Origin: Mesorhizobium sp. dw_380
GTDB lineage: Bacteria; Pseudomonadota; Alphaproteobacteria; Rhizobiales; Rhizobiaceae
Reading direction: 5' to 3'
DNA: 64,000 nt
Assembly (NCBI RefSeq): GCF_018588885.1
Contig: NZ_JAFFIW010000025.1
Span: 1-64,000 of the forward strand
The position numbers and the translations under genes were made by a program. Below the pieces are notes generated by a model, which saw nothing but the letters and a program-made list of their open reading frames with translations, was not told the DNA's origin and searched no databases. Of the stretch, positions 33,607 to 42,298 are shown piece by piece. Positions within the stretch are counted from its first letter, which is position 1. Each line of letters begins with the position of its first letter.

Positions 33607-34899
33607 TTATTCCGCCACCTTGCGGCGGCGGGCGGGCTTGGCGGGCTTCTCGACGGGCGCCGCTTCGCGGCGGCCCAAGTCGCGCATCTCGAGCGACTTT
33701 TCGCATTTGGCCATATAGTCGCGGGTCATCGGCAGCGTGTCGTTCTGCTTGGTGATCTGGAACTGGAAGATGACCAGGTCCTGCCAGCGGAAGGCGGCTT
33801 CCGAAGCGGCCAGATAAAATTCCCACATGCGGCAGAAGCGCTCATCGTAGATGGCTTTCGCCTTGTCGCGATTGGCGGCGAAGCGCTGGCCCCAGTGCTT
33901 CAGCGTGTCGGCGTAATGGAGCCGCAGGATCTCGACGTCCGTGACCACGAGGCCGGACTTCTCGATCGCCGGCAGCACCTCCGACATTGCCGGGATGTAG
34001 CCGCCCGGGAAAATGTACTTGCGGATGAAGGCACTCGTCGCCCACGGCACGCCGGAGCGCCCGATCGTGTGCAGGAGCATGACGCCATCGGGCTTCAGCA
34101 ACGTTGCCGCCTTGTCGAAGAAGGTCCGGTAATGGTTGACGCCGACATGTTCGAACATGCCGACCGAAACGATGCGGTCGAAGCGTTCGTTGAGTTCGCG
34201 GTAGTCCTTCAGCTCGAAATGGACGTGGTTTTCCAGCCCTTGCGCATGCGCGCGGTCGGTGGCGACGCCATGCTGTTCGGTCGACAGTGTCACGCCCTGC
34301 ACGTCGACGTCGAAGGCCTTGGCGAGATAAAGGCCGAGCCCGCCCCAGCCGGAGCCGATATCGAGCACGGTCTGGCCGGCCTTCAGCCTGAGCTTGGCGG
34401 CGATATGGCGCTTCTTGGCGGCCTGCGCCTCATCCAGGGTCATGTCCGGCTGTTCGAAATAGGCGCAGGAATACTGCATGTCCTCATCAAGGAAGAGCCG
34501 GTAGAGATCGCCCGACAGATCGTAGTGGCGCTGCACGTTGCGGCGCGAGCGCGAGGCGGTGTTGATCTGCTGCAGGCGCCGGAAGGCGTGGCGCAGACCC
34601 TCGATGGCCTTCGACCATGTCGCGTCGATGCCGCCGCTGCCCATGTTCTGGAAGGCGATGCGCATCAGTCCGAGCACGCCGCCTTCGAGAATGTCGAGTT
34701 CGCCGTCCATGTAGGCTTCTGGCACCGCCAGCATCGGATCGAAGGTGATGGCGCGTTCGGCGTGTCGGGTTTTGATGTGCATGTGCACCGGCTCGCCGCT
34801 GCCGTCGCCGAAGGTAATTGTCGAGCCTTGTGGCCCGGTTACCTTGAGACTGCCGGTGCGCACCAGGCGGTCGAGAACGCGCTTCAACAGAATATTCAT
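33607..34899 (-). CDS. cfa: Cyclopropane-fatty-acyl-phospholipid synthase
   Basis: About 430 residues. The enzyme adds a SAM-derived methylene across the double bond of membrane acyl chains, typical of stationary phase and acid stress. An N-terminal lipid-interacting domain (about 1-120) precedes the SAM domain: VLDIGSGWGGLGLYLAKAF is motif I, and QYSCAYFEQPDMTLDEAQ is the conserved CFA segment. The start at 34899 (MNILLKRVLDRL) is favoured because homologs begin there; the frame is open to 34947. Its neighbours suggest a free-standing gene with a separate promoter. Confidence 0.94.
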   Translation of the reverse strand: MNILLKRVLDRLVRTGSLKVTGPQGSTITFGDGSGEPVHMHIKTRHAERAITFDPMLAVPEAYMDGELDILEGGVLGLMRIAFQNMGSGGIDATWSKAIEGLRHAFRRLQQINTASRSRRNVQRHYDLSGDLYRLFLDEDMQYSCAYFEQPDMTLDEAQAAKKRHIAAKLRLKAGQTVLDIGSGWGGLGLYLAKAFDVDVQGVTLSTEQHGVATDRAHAQGLENHVHFELKDYRELNERFDRIVSVGMFEHVGVNHYRTFFDKAATLLKPDGVMLLHTIGRSGVPWATSAFIRKYIFPGGYIPAMSEVLPAIEKSGLVVTDVEILRLHYADTLKHWGQRFAANRDKAKAIYDERFCRMWEFYLAASEAAFRWQDLVIFQFQITKQNDTLPMTRDYMAKCEKSLEMRDLGRREAAPVEKPAKPARRRKVAE

Positions 34900-34982
34900 A
34901 GTCCGATGTCCCCTCACGGTCAGACAGGCTGTCCTACTCTGCATCAATATATAGGGTTTCGAAAAGTTCCTTTTGGCACAAA

Positions 34983-35009
34983 AATGCCCGGGCGAGAGGC
35001 CCGGGCATT
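34983..35009 (-). terminator. Intrinsic terminator after rplI
   Basis: A perfect 11-bp stem, AATGCCCGGGC-GAGAG-GCCCGGGCATT; on the minus strand it runs into TTTTTG. It sits 55 bp past the rplI stop and marks the end of the rpsF-rpsR-rplI operon. Confidence 0.9.
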
Positions 35010-35064
35010 GGTCCAGTATTGGAAACCGACGATTCGAAGCGCCGGTCCAGCACTCCGTGCGTTA

Positions 35065-35649
35065 TCAGGCGTTGTCTTCGCCGCCTTCGAACTCGGCATT
35101 CGGATCGAAGAAGTTTTCCGGCCGCGCATTGTCGTTGATGTCCTCACCATAGATGGCTTCGGCCGTGGTCAGCGTCTCGCCCTTGGCCTGGCGCTCGGCT
35201 TCGTCCGCGGTGCGGGCGATGTTGAGCGTGATGGTGACTTCGACTTCCGGATGCAGCGCGATCGCCACATTGGTGAGACCGATGGTCTTGATCGGCTGGT
35301 TGAGCAGGATCTGGTTGCGGTTGACCGTAAACCCTTCCGCCGTCAGCAGATCGGCGATGTCGCGCGTCGATACCGAACCGTAGAGCTGGCCGGTCTCGCC
35401 TGCCGAACGAACCGCGATGAAGCTCTTGCCGTCGAGCTTTTCGGCAACCTGGCTGGCTTCCGACTTGCGCTCGAGATTGCGGGCTTCAAGCTGGGCGCGC
35501 TGGCCTTCGAACTTCTTCTTGTTGGCTTCGTTGGCGCGCAGCGCCTTGCCCTGCGGCAACAGGAAATTGCGGGCAAAGCCGTCCTTGACCTTGACGGTAT
35601 CGCCCATCTGGCCGAGGCGGGAAACGCGTTCGAGAAGAATGACTTCCAT
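35065..35649 (-). CDS. rplI: Large ribosomal subunit protein bL9
   Basis: A 194-residue bL9: the N-terminal 23S-binding domain (MEVILLERVSRLGQMGDTV, KDGFARNFLLPQGKALRA) joins by a long helix (about 41-75) to the C-terminal domain. The acidic tail (about 150-194) is longer than in E. coli, as in other alphaproteobacteria. The start at 35649 is preceded by a-rich aggaacaaaacc. It is last in the rpsF-rpsR-rplI set; the terminator follows. Confidence 0.97.
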   Translation of the reverse strand: MEVILLERVSRLGQMGDTVKVKDGFARNFLLPQGKALRANEANKKKFEGQRAQLEARNLERKSEASQVAEKLDGKSFIAVRSAGETGQLYGSVSTRDIADLLTAEGFTVNRNQILLNQPIKTIGLTNVAIALHPEVEVTITLNIARTADEAERQAKGETLTTAEAIYGEDINDNARPENFFDPNAEFEGGEDNA

Positions 35650-35861
35650 GGTTTTGTTCCTTTTGGTTGGGCGTCCGTCCACAAGGCAGACACCGAATTT
35701 CTGGAACAGGTCAGGAAGCAAAAGGCGTTGCCGCCGGTGTCGCTGTCCTGCCTGTCGCGGCAGTTAGAGGTTTTGACCTCAACTCGGGATTTGGTGGCTA
35801 AACCGGCATGCCCGTCATGGCCGGAGAAAGGAACGGGCGGCGAACCGCCCGTTCGGGAGAA

Positions 35862-36110
35862 TTAGCGGACCACGTAGGGCAGCAGGCCGAGGAAGCGGGC
35901 GCGCTTGATCGCCTTGGCGAGTTCACGCTGCTTCTTCTGGCTGACGGCGGTGATGCGCGACGGCACGATCTTGCCGCGCTCGGAAATGTAGCGCTGCAGG
36001 AGACGCACGTCCTTGTAGTCGATCTTGGGTGCGTTGGCGCCGGAGAACGGGCAGGTCTTGCGGCGACGATGGAACGGGCGCCGGGTCGGGATCTGGTTGA
36101 TGTCGACCAT
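35862..36110 (-). CDS. rpsR: Small ribosomal subunit protein bS18
   Basis: An 82-residue bS18, with the conserved IDYKDVRLLQRYISERGKI core and a C-terminal KQRELAKAIKRARFLGLLPY. It binds bS6 on the 30S platform. The start overlaps the rpsF stop by one base (TAATG), a translational-coupling arrangement. The 212 bp to rplI is without a gene. Confidence 0.98.
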   Translation of the reverse strand: MVDINQIPTRRPFHRRRKTCPFSGANAPKIDYKDVRLLQRYISERGKIVPSRITAVSQKKQRELAKAIKRARFLGLLPYVVR

Positions 36111-36610
36111 TATTCTGCACCCCCTTCAAAGCCTTCGCGCGGACGGCGCGGACCACGATCGCCACCGGCGTCGCCGAACGAACGCGGCGGACGATCGCCA
36201 CGGTCGCCGCGATCACGGTCGCCGAACGAACGCGGACCACGATCGCCGCGGTCGCGGTCGCCGAAGCTGCCGCGCTCGGAGCGCTCTTCGCGCTTCTGCA
36301 TCATGGCCGACGGGCCTTCCTCATGCGCCTCGACCTTGATGGTCAGGAACCGAAGGACGTCCTCGGACAGACCCATCTGGCGCTCCATCTCGTTGAGCGC
36401 GGCCGGCGGGCAGTTAAGGTCCATCAGCGTGTAGTAGGCCTTCCGGTTCTTGTTGACCCGGTAGGTGAGGGACTTCAGTCCCCAGTTCTCGACCCGGCCG
36501 ACGGACCCGCCATTCGCGGAGATGACGCCCTTGTACTGTTCGACAAGCGCATCGACCTGCTGCTGCGAGAGGTCCTGCCGGGCAAGAAACACATGTTCGT
36601 AAAGAGCCAT
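36110..36610 (-). CDS. rpsF: Small ribosomal subunit protein bS6
   Basis: A 166-residue bS6: residues 1-100 are the standard fold (MALYEHVFLARQDLSQQQVD, NRKAYYTLMDLNCPP). The tail (about 108-166) is a repetitive Arg/Gly/Asp extension (RGSFGDRDRGDRGPRSFGD and near-copies). E. coli bS6 has instead a short acidic tail that is glutamylated. The DNA repeat encoding this tail has the same imperfect periodicity. The start at 36610 is fixed by homology. First gene of the operon. Confidence 0.97.
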   Translation of the reverse strand: MALYEHVFLARQDLSQQQVDALVEQYKGVISANGGSVGRVENWGLKSLTYRVNKNRKAYYTLMDLNCPPAALNEMERQMGLSEDVLRFLTIKVEAHEEGPSAMMQKREERSERGSFGDRDRGDRGPRSFGDRDRGDRGDRPPRSFGDAGGDRGPRRPREGFEGGAE

Positions 36611-37062
36611 TATGTCTTGTGCCTTTCTTCGTTTCTCTCCCGGTTCCCGGCGGCAAAAGCCTCTGCAACTTCTCTGACCCGGAAATCGGGGAAGAAAGGA
36701 GCATGACGAGACGGTCGAGAGCGGAGACACGGGAGGCGGAAGCACTTCTGGCTTCACGCGAAGGCTTTTGATAAAACCTCCGGCCCTCCGTTCAGCCCCC
36801 AGCTGGGACCGGCAGATTGGCGGCGTTCATACAGCAATCCGCTGATAAGGCAAGGGCAAGCGGCGTCCCTGATGTCGCGGGGAGCTGGAAAAGCAAGCGG
36901 CAGCGCCGGCAGGGCGTGGCGATTTTTACAGAAACCGGCCCTTAACCACAATGTCAGGTTGCACGGGGTTGGGTCCCGCCGTCAACCGTCGATTCATCAT
37001 GGAAGGCGCAAAAGCCCGGGCAGCCCGCGCACGACAGGCGGCAAGCATTTCCGGGGGTAAGA
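36611..37062. other. 452-bp divergent intergenic region, rpsF / tadG-like
   Basis: Contains the promoters of rpsF (minus) and of the TadG-like gene (plus). Short frames in it lack ribosome sites and codon bias and are not called. The rpsF leader could carry the bS6:bS18 autoregulatory hairpin known from other bacteria, but I could not fold it with confidence. I see no repeat or RNA gene. Confidence 0.5.
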
Positions 37063-38775
37063 ATGCTTCTCAACAGGTTCTGGCGCTCGAAGAGCGGCAA
37101 TTTTGCACTTCTGATGGGCTTGGGCCTGCCGGCCATCCTGTCTGCCGTGGCCTTCGCGGTTGACGTCTCCACCGTCATGCGGGCCAAGAGCAACCTGCAG
37201 AACGCGCTCGACGCCGCCAATCTGGCCTCTTCGCATCTCGGCGATCTCGAAATTAGCCGCACCGACGCGTTCAACCGCTATTTTCAGGCCAACATCGTCG
37301 GGCATGGCGAACTCGCGAACGCCCAGGCGACGCTAACCGTCGACAGGGGCGTTAACTTCATCAAGACCAAGGCGGTTGCCTCGGCGGACGTCAATCTGAA
37401 CTTCGCCTTCCTGTTTGGCCAAAGCAAACACATCGTCGTCGGTGCCTCGGCTGTCGAATCGAACAATCAGCTCGAAGTCGTGCTGGTGCTGGACAACACC
37501 GGCTCGATGGCCGGTGCCCGGATTTCTGCCCTGAAGACAGCGACGAACAATCTGCTCAACTATCTCGAAGCGGTACAATCACCAACGCGCAAGGTCCGCG
37601 TGGCGCTGGTTCCGTTCGTGACCGCGGTCAATGTCAATGGCGATGGGTTCGATCCGTCCTGGGTCGACATGGATGGCAAGTCATCCACCAATGGGATCAA
37701 TTTTCCCACCATCAGTAGCAAGCGTCCCAATCATATGGCGCTGTTCAAGCAGCTTATGAAAGATCCCGCCTCGGCTGCCAAGTTGACGGGGTGGAAGGAT
37801 GACAAAGGGACGGATACGGGGTGGAAAGGCTGCGTCGAGGCGCGGCCTGGTAGCCTTAATATCTCCGACACGCCGCCGGACCCGTCCAACCCCGACACTC
37901 TGTTCGTGCCGTACTTCGCACCGGACAGTCCAGGGCTCGGCACGAAACCTTCCAGTAGCTATTCGAACAACGCTTCTTACTACAACAACTCTTTCGTCGA
38001 CGACACCCCTGATCAGGCCAAGCTTGCCAAGAATGGGGGGCTGAATATCCTCGGAATAGATTTGAGCGGCTTGCTTGGAAGCACCTCCGATCCCTCGAAG
38101 AACGATCTCGAAACCGTCGCCAAGTATGTGGCACCGCAGAACATCGGCATTGACACCATCGCTGCCACAAACGATCCAAATGCCTTGCAATTGACGGTAG
38201 GGCCAAACCGGTCCTGTCCCTCGCCAATCGTTCCGTTGACGGAAGATTTCACAAAGCTTCGCAAGGAGGCTGGCAAGATGTTTGCGTGGGCAGGGTCCGG
38301 CACAAACGTCTCCGAAGGCCTGGCCTGGGGCCAGCGGGTGTTGTCGCCAACGGAGCCGTATACCGAGGGAACGCCATGGAACACGCCTGGAGTGAGCAAG
38401 ATCGTCATGTTGCTCACCGACGGTGAGAACGTGGTCTACGGCGCCAGCAAGGAGACGACCAGATCCGACTATACGTCCTATGGTTATCTCGCGGGCTCAG
38501 CCTATGGCACCGCCGGTCGGCTTGGATCGGACAATCAGGCCACCGCCGCGCGCAATGTCGACGGCTGGACCAAAAGCGTCTGCACGCAACTGAAGAGCCA
38601 GGGTGCCGAGATCTACACCATGGTGCTGCAGTCCGACACCGCCGCCAACCGCACGCTCTACAGCGCCTGCGCCTCGGATCCCAGCGACTACTACGCAGTC
38701 AACGATCCAAGCAAACTGCCAAATGTGTTCGAGCAAATCGCCAACAAGTTCTCGAAGCTGCAATTGACGAATTGA
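37063..38775 (+). CDS. TadE/TadG-like pilus assembly protein with von Willebrand A domain
   Basis: A 570-residue protein. An N-terminal TadG-like membrane anchor (FALLMGLGLPAILSAVAFAV, about 14-33) precedes a vWA domain from about 137. The metal-ion-dependent adhesion motif is DNTGS (144-148), not the canonical DxSxS but acceptable. A 120-residue low-complexity insertion rich in Asn/Ser/Pro (about 240-360) follows. Tad proteins help to assemble Flp/type IVc pili. No other tad gene is near, so this is a lone copy. The ATG follows gggggtaaga. It is convergent with the sulfatase-like gene. Confidence 0.85.
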   Translation: MLLNRFWRSKSGNFALLMGLGLPAILSAVAFAVDVSTVMRAKSNLQNALDAANLASSHLGDLEISRTDAFNRYFQANIVGHGELANAQATLTVDRGVNFIKTKAVASADVNLNFAFLFGQSKHIVVGASAVESNNQLEVVLVLDNTGSMAGARISALKTATNNLLNYLEAVQSPTRKVRVALVPFVTAVNVNGDGFDPSWVDMDGKSSTNGINFPTISSKRPNHMALFKQLMKDPASAAKLTGWKDDKGTDTGWKGCVEARPGSLNISDTPPDPSNPDTLFVPYFAPDSPGLGTKPSSSYSNNASYYNNSFVDDTPDQAKLAKNGGLNILGIDLSGLLGSTSDPSKNDLETVAKYVAPQNIGIDTIAATNDPNALQLTVGPNRSCPSPIVPLTEDFTKLRKEAGKMFAWAGSGTNVSEGLAWGQRVLSPTEPYTEGTPWNTPGVSKIVMLLTDGENVVYGASKETTRSDYTSYGYLAGSAYGTAGRLGSDNQATAARNVDGWTKSVCTQLKSQGAEIYTMVLQSDTAANRTLYSACASDPSDYYAVNDPSKLPNVFEQIANKFSKLQLTN

Positions 38776-38823
38776 CGCTGGATCTCGCAGGGATCGACCT
38801 ACATCTGAAGGAAGCCGCATCCG

Positions 38824-40752
38824 TCAACTCGTATGGGCGACAACCCTGGTGACCGTCTCGGGGAAGAAGTCGGGCGCAGCATGGCGCTTGCCGAACATCA
38901 TGTCGTACTGAATGAGCCGGAAGTCGCGGATCGCCGGATCGATCTCCTTCTGACGCGACCAATCGGGCGTGGCCTCGCCAGCCGGGGTCAGCAGCAGGTT
39001 GCGGTCGACGACGCGATATCGCTCCCGCATCTCGCCCAGGAAGCCCGTGTAATAGGGATGGGTGATGCCCGCGGCGGTGAGGATATGATAGGGCAGGAAT
39101 GCCGGGCTGACCGTGCCGACGTTCTTGACCGGACCGGAGCGGTTCGACCAGATGATCAGCGGCGTCTCGTGATGCTCCAGTGCCGCTTCCGGCGTCGGCT
39201 CCTTGCGTGGCGCGACGTTGTCCTTCAGGAAGCCGGTCTCGACATAGACCGGACCCAGCGGCGGCAGATGGTCACCGAAGAAGGCGATAATCGTCGGGCG
39301 CTCGCGCTTCTTGGCCCATTCGATCAGGCGCTCAAGGCCGCGGTCCGCGTCGGCTGAACCCTCTGCGTAGCTCAGCAAAGAGTCGTGTGCCCATTGGCTG
39401 ATCGGCGCCTGCACCGAGTGGGTCGGGTTGTAATAGCGGTTCGGTTCATAGGGGCCATGGTTCTGCAGGCTGACGGCGAAGAAGAACACCGGGTCGTCGC
39501 TGGCGTCGGCCTCGCGGATGATTTCGTCCGTCATCGCCGCGTCCGATGCCAGCGGTCCGCGCTTTTCCATGGCCGGCAGCGTCTCCTCCGACTTGAAATC
39601 GTTGAATCCGAAATCGGCGTAGACCGCGCCCCGGTTCCAGAACCAGTTGGTGCCGGGATGGATGGCGCGCGCCTGGTAGCCCTCGCTCTTCAGGAAGGTT
39701 GCCATCGAAGGCGTCGGCGTGCGCACATATTGCTGGTAGGGGATGCTGCCGGCGGGCAGGAAGGCGTTGGAAAAACCGGTCAGCGCCTCGAATTCGATGT
39801 TGGCGGTCATGCCGCCGAATTCAGGCGAGAACATCGAACCGGAACGCAATGCCCGCACGGTGGGAATAGGATCCGGCGTGATGGCGACGCCGGGCAGCTT
39901 GGTTGGATCCCAGAAGGATTCGCTCATCACGACAATGATGTCGGGCTTTTCATTGGGCACCGAGGCGGTCACCTCAGGCTTCCCGATAGCCGCGATCGCC
40001 TTGTCGGAATAGCCGGGTGGTGCCGAGACATGCGCCATCGGCACGTTGAGCGCGAAGGCGAGCGCGAAGCCGTTGGAGGCGTAGTTTTCCTTTTGATCCC
40101 ACATGATCGGGATGATCTGCAGCCGGTCCCTGGTCCACGAGAAGGTCGCGTAATCCATGATCGAGACAAAGAAAGCGAGCAGCGGAACCGCCAGCGTCAG
40201 CCGGGCAAGGCGGCCCTTGCGGCTGAGGGCGGGGACCCTGCGGCGCCACAGCCGCCAGCCATAGACGAGCAGCGACAGGCCGGCGACGATGCCAACGACC
40301 ATGGCCAGCGCGGTCATCGGACGTTCCCGCACCAGCAGCGGCAGCAACGCGAAGATCTGGCGGGCGTAGAGGAAATCCGTCGGATAGAGCGGATCGCCGA
40401 GATAGTGCGATTTCTGGTGGCCGACAAAAGCCAGCGACAGGGTCAAGGGCGCGACGATCATCAGGCTCTGATGGCTCCGGCCGAGCACGGCGTCGAGACC
40501 GATCAGGAGCAGCGCGAATACGACGATCGTGGTCCAGCCCGGCTTGAACGGCTGCAGGAAGAAGGAAACGGTGCCGGCGAAATCGCCGCGCACGATAAGT
40601 TCGACGGCGAACACCAGGATAGCCGAGATCACCAGGCTGATCAGCCCGTAACGGATAACCGGCCATCTCCGCCCCGGCAGATAGCCGGTGGACGGATCGT
40701 CTTCCAGGAATTGCGGCGCAGCCTTGCCGCCGCGTTTCAAACTCTTTGCCAC
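38824..40752 (-). CDS. LTA-synthase-family membrane sulfatase (phosphoglycerol transferase-like)
   Basis: About 642 residues. Five N-terminal membrane helices (about 35-200) are followed by a periplasmic sulfatase-fold catalytic domain. EALTGFSNAFLPAG holds the expected Thr nucleophile, IVVMSESFWD and FFGDHLPPLG the metal ligands. Relatives transfer phosphoglycerol (LtaS) or modify glucans (OpgB/MdoB, rhizobial CgmB). A phosphoglycerol transferase for periplasmic cyclic glucans is the best guess for a rhizobium; inference. The start is uncertain: the GTG at 40752 has a ggtggg before it; ATG at 40800 is the alternative. Confidence 0.8.
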   Translation of the reverse strand: MAKSLKRGGKAAPQFLEDDPSTGYLPGRRWPVIRYGLISLVISAILVFAVELIVRGDFAGTVSFFLQPFKPGWTTIVVFALLLIGLDAVLGRSHQSLMIVAPLTLSLAFVGHQKSHYLGDPLYPTDFLYARQIFALLPLLVRERPMTALAMVVGIVAGLSLLVYGWRLWRRRVPALSRKGRLARLTLAVPLLAFFVSIMDYATFSWTRDRLQIIPIMWDQKENYASNGFALAFALNVPMAHVSAPPGYSDKAIAAIGKPEVTASVPNEKPDIIVVMSESFWDPTKLPGVAITPDPIPTVRALRSGSMFSPEFGGMTANIEFEALTGFSNAFLPAGSIPYQQYVRTPTPSMATFLKSEGYQARAIHPGTNWFWNRGAVYADFGFNDFKSEETLPAMEKRGPLASDAAMTDEIIREADASDDPVFFFAVSLQNHGPYEPNRYYNPTHSVQAPISQWAHDSLLSYAEGSADADRGLERLIEWAKKRERPTIIAFFGDHLPPLGPVYVETGFLKDNVAPRKEPTPEAALEHHETPLIIWSNRSGPVKNVGTVSPAFLPYHILTAAGITHPYYTGFLGEMRERYRVVDRNLLLTPAGEATPDWSRQKEIDPAIRDFRLIQYDMMFGKRHAAPDFFPETVTRVVAHTS

Positions 40753-41031
40753 TTTGATTTCCCACCCAGCGACAACCCACGTCACTCGATTGTCATACAA
40801 TTGTCGCGCAAAGCTAGCGCCTGTAGCGGAAATAAGAAGAGCCAGCGAACGATTCGTGAGCGGTTTTCATCAGGTGTGATCAAGTAAAAGCCCTTTCGGA
40901 ACAGGTGCTCGGCGCACCGTGCGGACCTCGTGCCGGCTTGAACTGGGCTTGACTTGGCGGGCTGCCTTGCGCCACAGGCAGGGAAAATTCGTATTCTCAG
41001 GCAAGCACAACAAGTCTTCGGGAGCCCTCGC

Positions 41032-41973
41032 ATGGCCGTTGCATTCACCTTTCCGGGACAAGGCAGCCAGGCTGTCGGCATGGGCAAGGATCTCGCCGAA
41101 GGCTTTCCCGAGGCGCGCAGGATCTTCCAGGAAGTCGACGACGCGCTCGGCGAAAATCTGTCGAAGCTGATCTGGGAAGGTCCGGAAGAGACGTTGACGC
41201 TGACGGCCAACGCGCAGCCGGCGCTGATGGCGGTGTCGCTGGCTGCGATCAGGTCGCTGGAAGCGCGCGGTTTCTCGCTGAAGGACAAGGTCGCGTATGT
41301 CGCCGGCCATTCGCTGGGCGAATATTCAGCTCTTGCCGCCGCCGGTTTCGTTTCCGTCGCCGATGCCGCGCGGCTGCTGCGCATCCGCGGCAACGCCATG
41401 CAGGCGGCGGTGCCGGCCGGCGAGGGCGCCATGGCCGCGATCATCGGGCTGGACCAGGCGGATGTCGAAGCTGCGTGTGCTGAAGCGGCGAAAGGATCGG
41501 TCTGCCAGGTAGCCAACGACAATGGCGGCGGCCAGTTGGTGATTTCGGGAGCCAGGGCGGCGGTCGAACTGGCGGCGAAACTTTGCACCGAAAAAGGCGC
41601 CAAGCGGGCGCTGATGCTGCAGGTCTCGGCGCCGTTCCACTCCGCGCTGATGACGCCGGCTGCCGAGATCATGCGCGAGGCGCTGGCTGGTGTTGCGAAG
41701 GCCGCACCGGTGGTTCCCATCGTCTCCAATGTCACCGTCACTCCAACCAGCGATCCGGACGAGATCGCGCGGCGCCTGGTCGAGCAGGTGGTTGCCCGTG
41801 TGCGCTGGCGCGAGACCGTGGAGTGGTTCGGCGCGAACGGCATCACCACGCTTTACGAGATTGGCGCCGGCAAGGTGCTTTCAGGATTGGCGCGGCGCAT
41901 CAACCGCGACATCGCCACCGCGGCCGTGGGCTCTTCGGCCGAAGTCGAGGCGGCATTAGCGGCACTTGCTTGA
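41032..41973 (+). CDS. fabD: Malonyl-CoA:ACP transacylase
   Basis: A 313-residue enzyme that loads malonyl groups on ACP. FPGQGSQAVGMG (7-18) forms the oxyanion site, and GHSLGEYSA has the acyl-enzyme Ser94. Homology and a gggagc ribosome site fix the start at 41032; an open frame begins 78 bp earlier. First gene of the fabD-fabG-acpP-fabF cluster, but an unrelated 225-bp gene interrupts fabD and fabG. Confidence 0.96.
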   Translation: MAVAFTFPGQGSQAVGMGKDLAEGFPEARRIFQEVDDALGENLSKLIWEGPEETLTLTANAQPALMAVSLAAIRSLEARGFSLKDKVAYVAGHSLGEYSALAAAGFVSVADAARLLRIRGNAMQAAVPAGEGAMAAIIGLDQADVEAACAEAAKGSVCQVANDNGGGQLVISGARAAVELAAKLCTEKGAKRALMLQVSAPFHSALMTPAAEIMREALAGVAKAAPVVPIVSNVTVTPTSDPDEIARRLVEQVVARVRWRETVEWFGANGITTLYEIGAGKVLSGLARRINRDIATAAVGSSAEVEAALAALA

Positions 41974-42033
41974 CTTGCGCAACTTGAATTCACCGACGCG
42001 TGGCCACATACATGCATCGTAACGAGGTGCGCC

Positions 42034-42258
42034 ATGCCAACATCGATCCGTCTTTCTTATGAAGTCGAGCGACGGCTGGATTCGCTTCCGGCCAAAACCG
42101 GTCGCAGTAAGGCTCACTATCTCCGCGAATTCATTGAGCGGAGCCTTGAGGACGTAGAAGATTGCCATCTTGCCGCCGAGGTGCTGGTGCGGATCAGAAG
42201 CGGCGAAGAAGGTATTTTGAAAGCCGAGGACTTCTGGAACAGCGACGTCTACAGATAG
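42034..42258 (+). CDS. RelB-family ribbon-helix-helix antitoxin, orphan
   Basis: A 74-residue protein. TSIRLSYEVERRLDSLPAKT and GRSKAHYLREFIERSLEDVE are the ribbon and the two helices of the COG3905/RelB-type antitoxin family; the C-terminal tail (GILKAEDFWNSDVYR) would wrap a toxin. No RelE/ParE-type toxin is next to it: only 40 bp separate it from fabG. It lies between fabD and fabG, which are normally adjacent. Solitary antitoxins can be remnants, chromosomal antidotes or plain regulators. Confidence 0.8.
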   Translation: MPTSIRLSYEVERRLDSLPAKTGRSKAHYLREFIERSLEDVEDCHLAAEVLVRIRSGEEGILKAEDFWNSDVYR

Positions 42259-42298
42259 CCAAATGTGACGGCTGTCCGACTTGAGAGAAGGAAAAGAC

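Noticed and set aside
32551..35865. A 1100-codon plus-strand open frame across Rsm22, ynfA, cfa and rplI
   Set aside because: It is antisense to well-supported genes and has no domain similarity; such shadows are expected at this GC content.
36115..36290. Intergenic repeat or CRISPR
   Set aside because: The repeat is the coding sequence of the bS6 tail.
36872..37060. Short plus-strand gene upstream of the TadG-like gene
   Set aside because: No ribosome site, low-complexity Gly/Arg/Ser product, and part of the probable promoter.
39385..40887. 500-codon plus-strand open frame antisense to the LTA-synthase-like gene
   Set aside because: Arg/His/Gln-rich shadow composition, no ribosome site and no homology.
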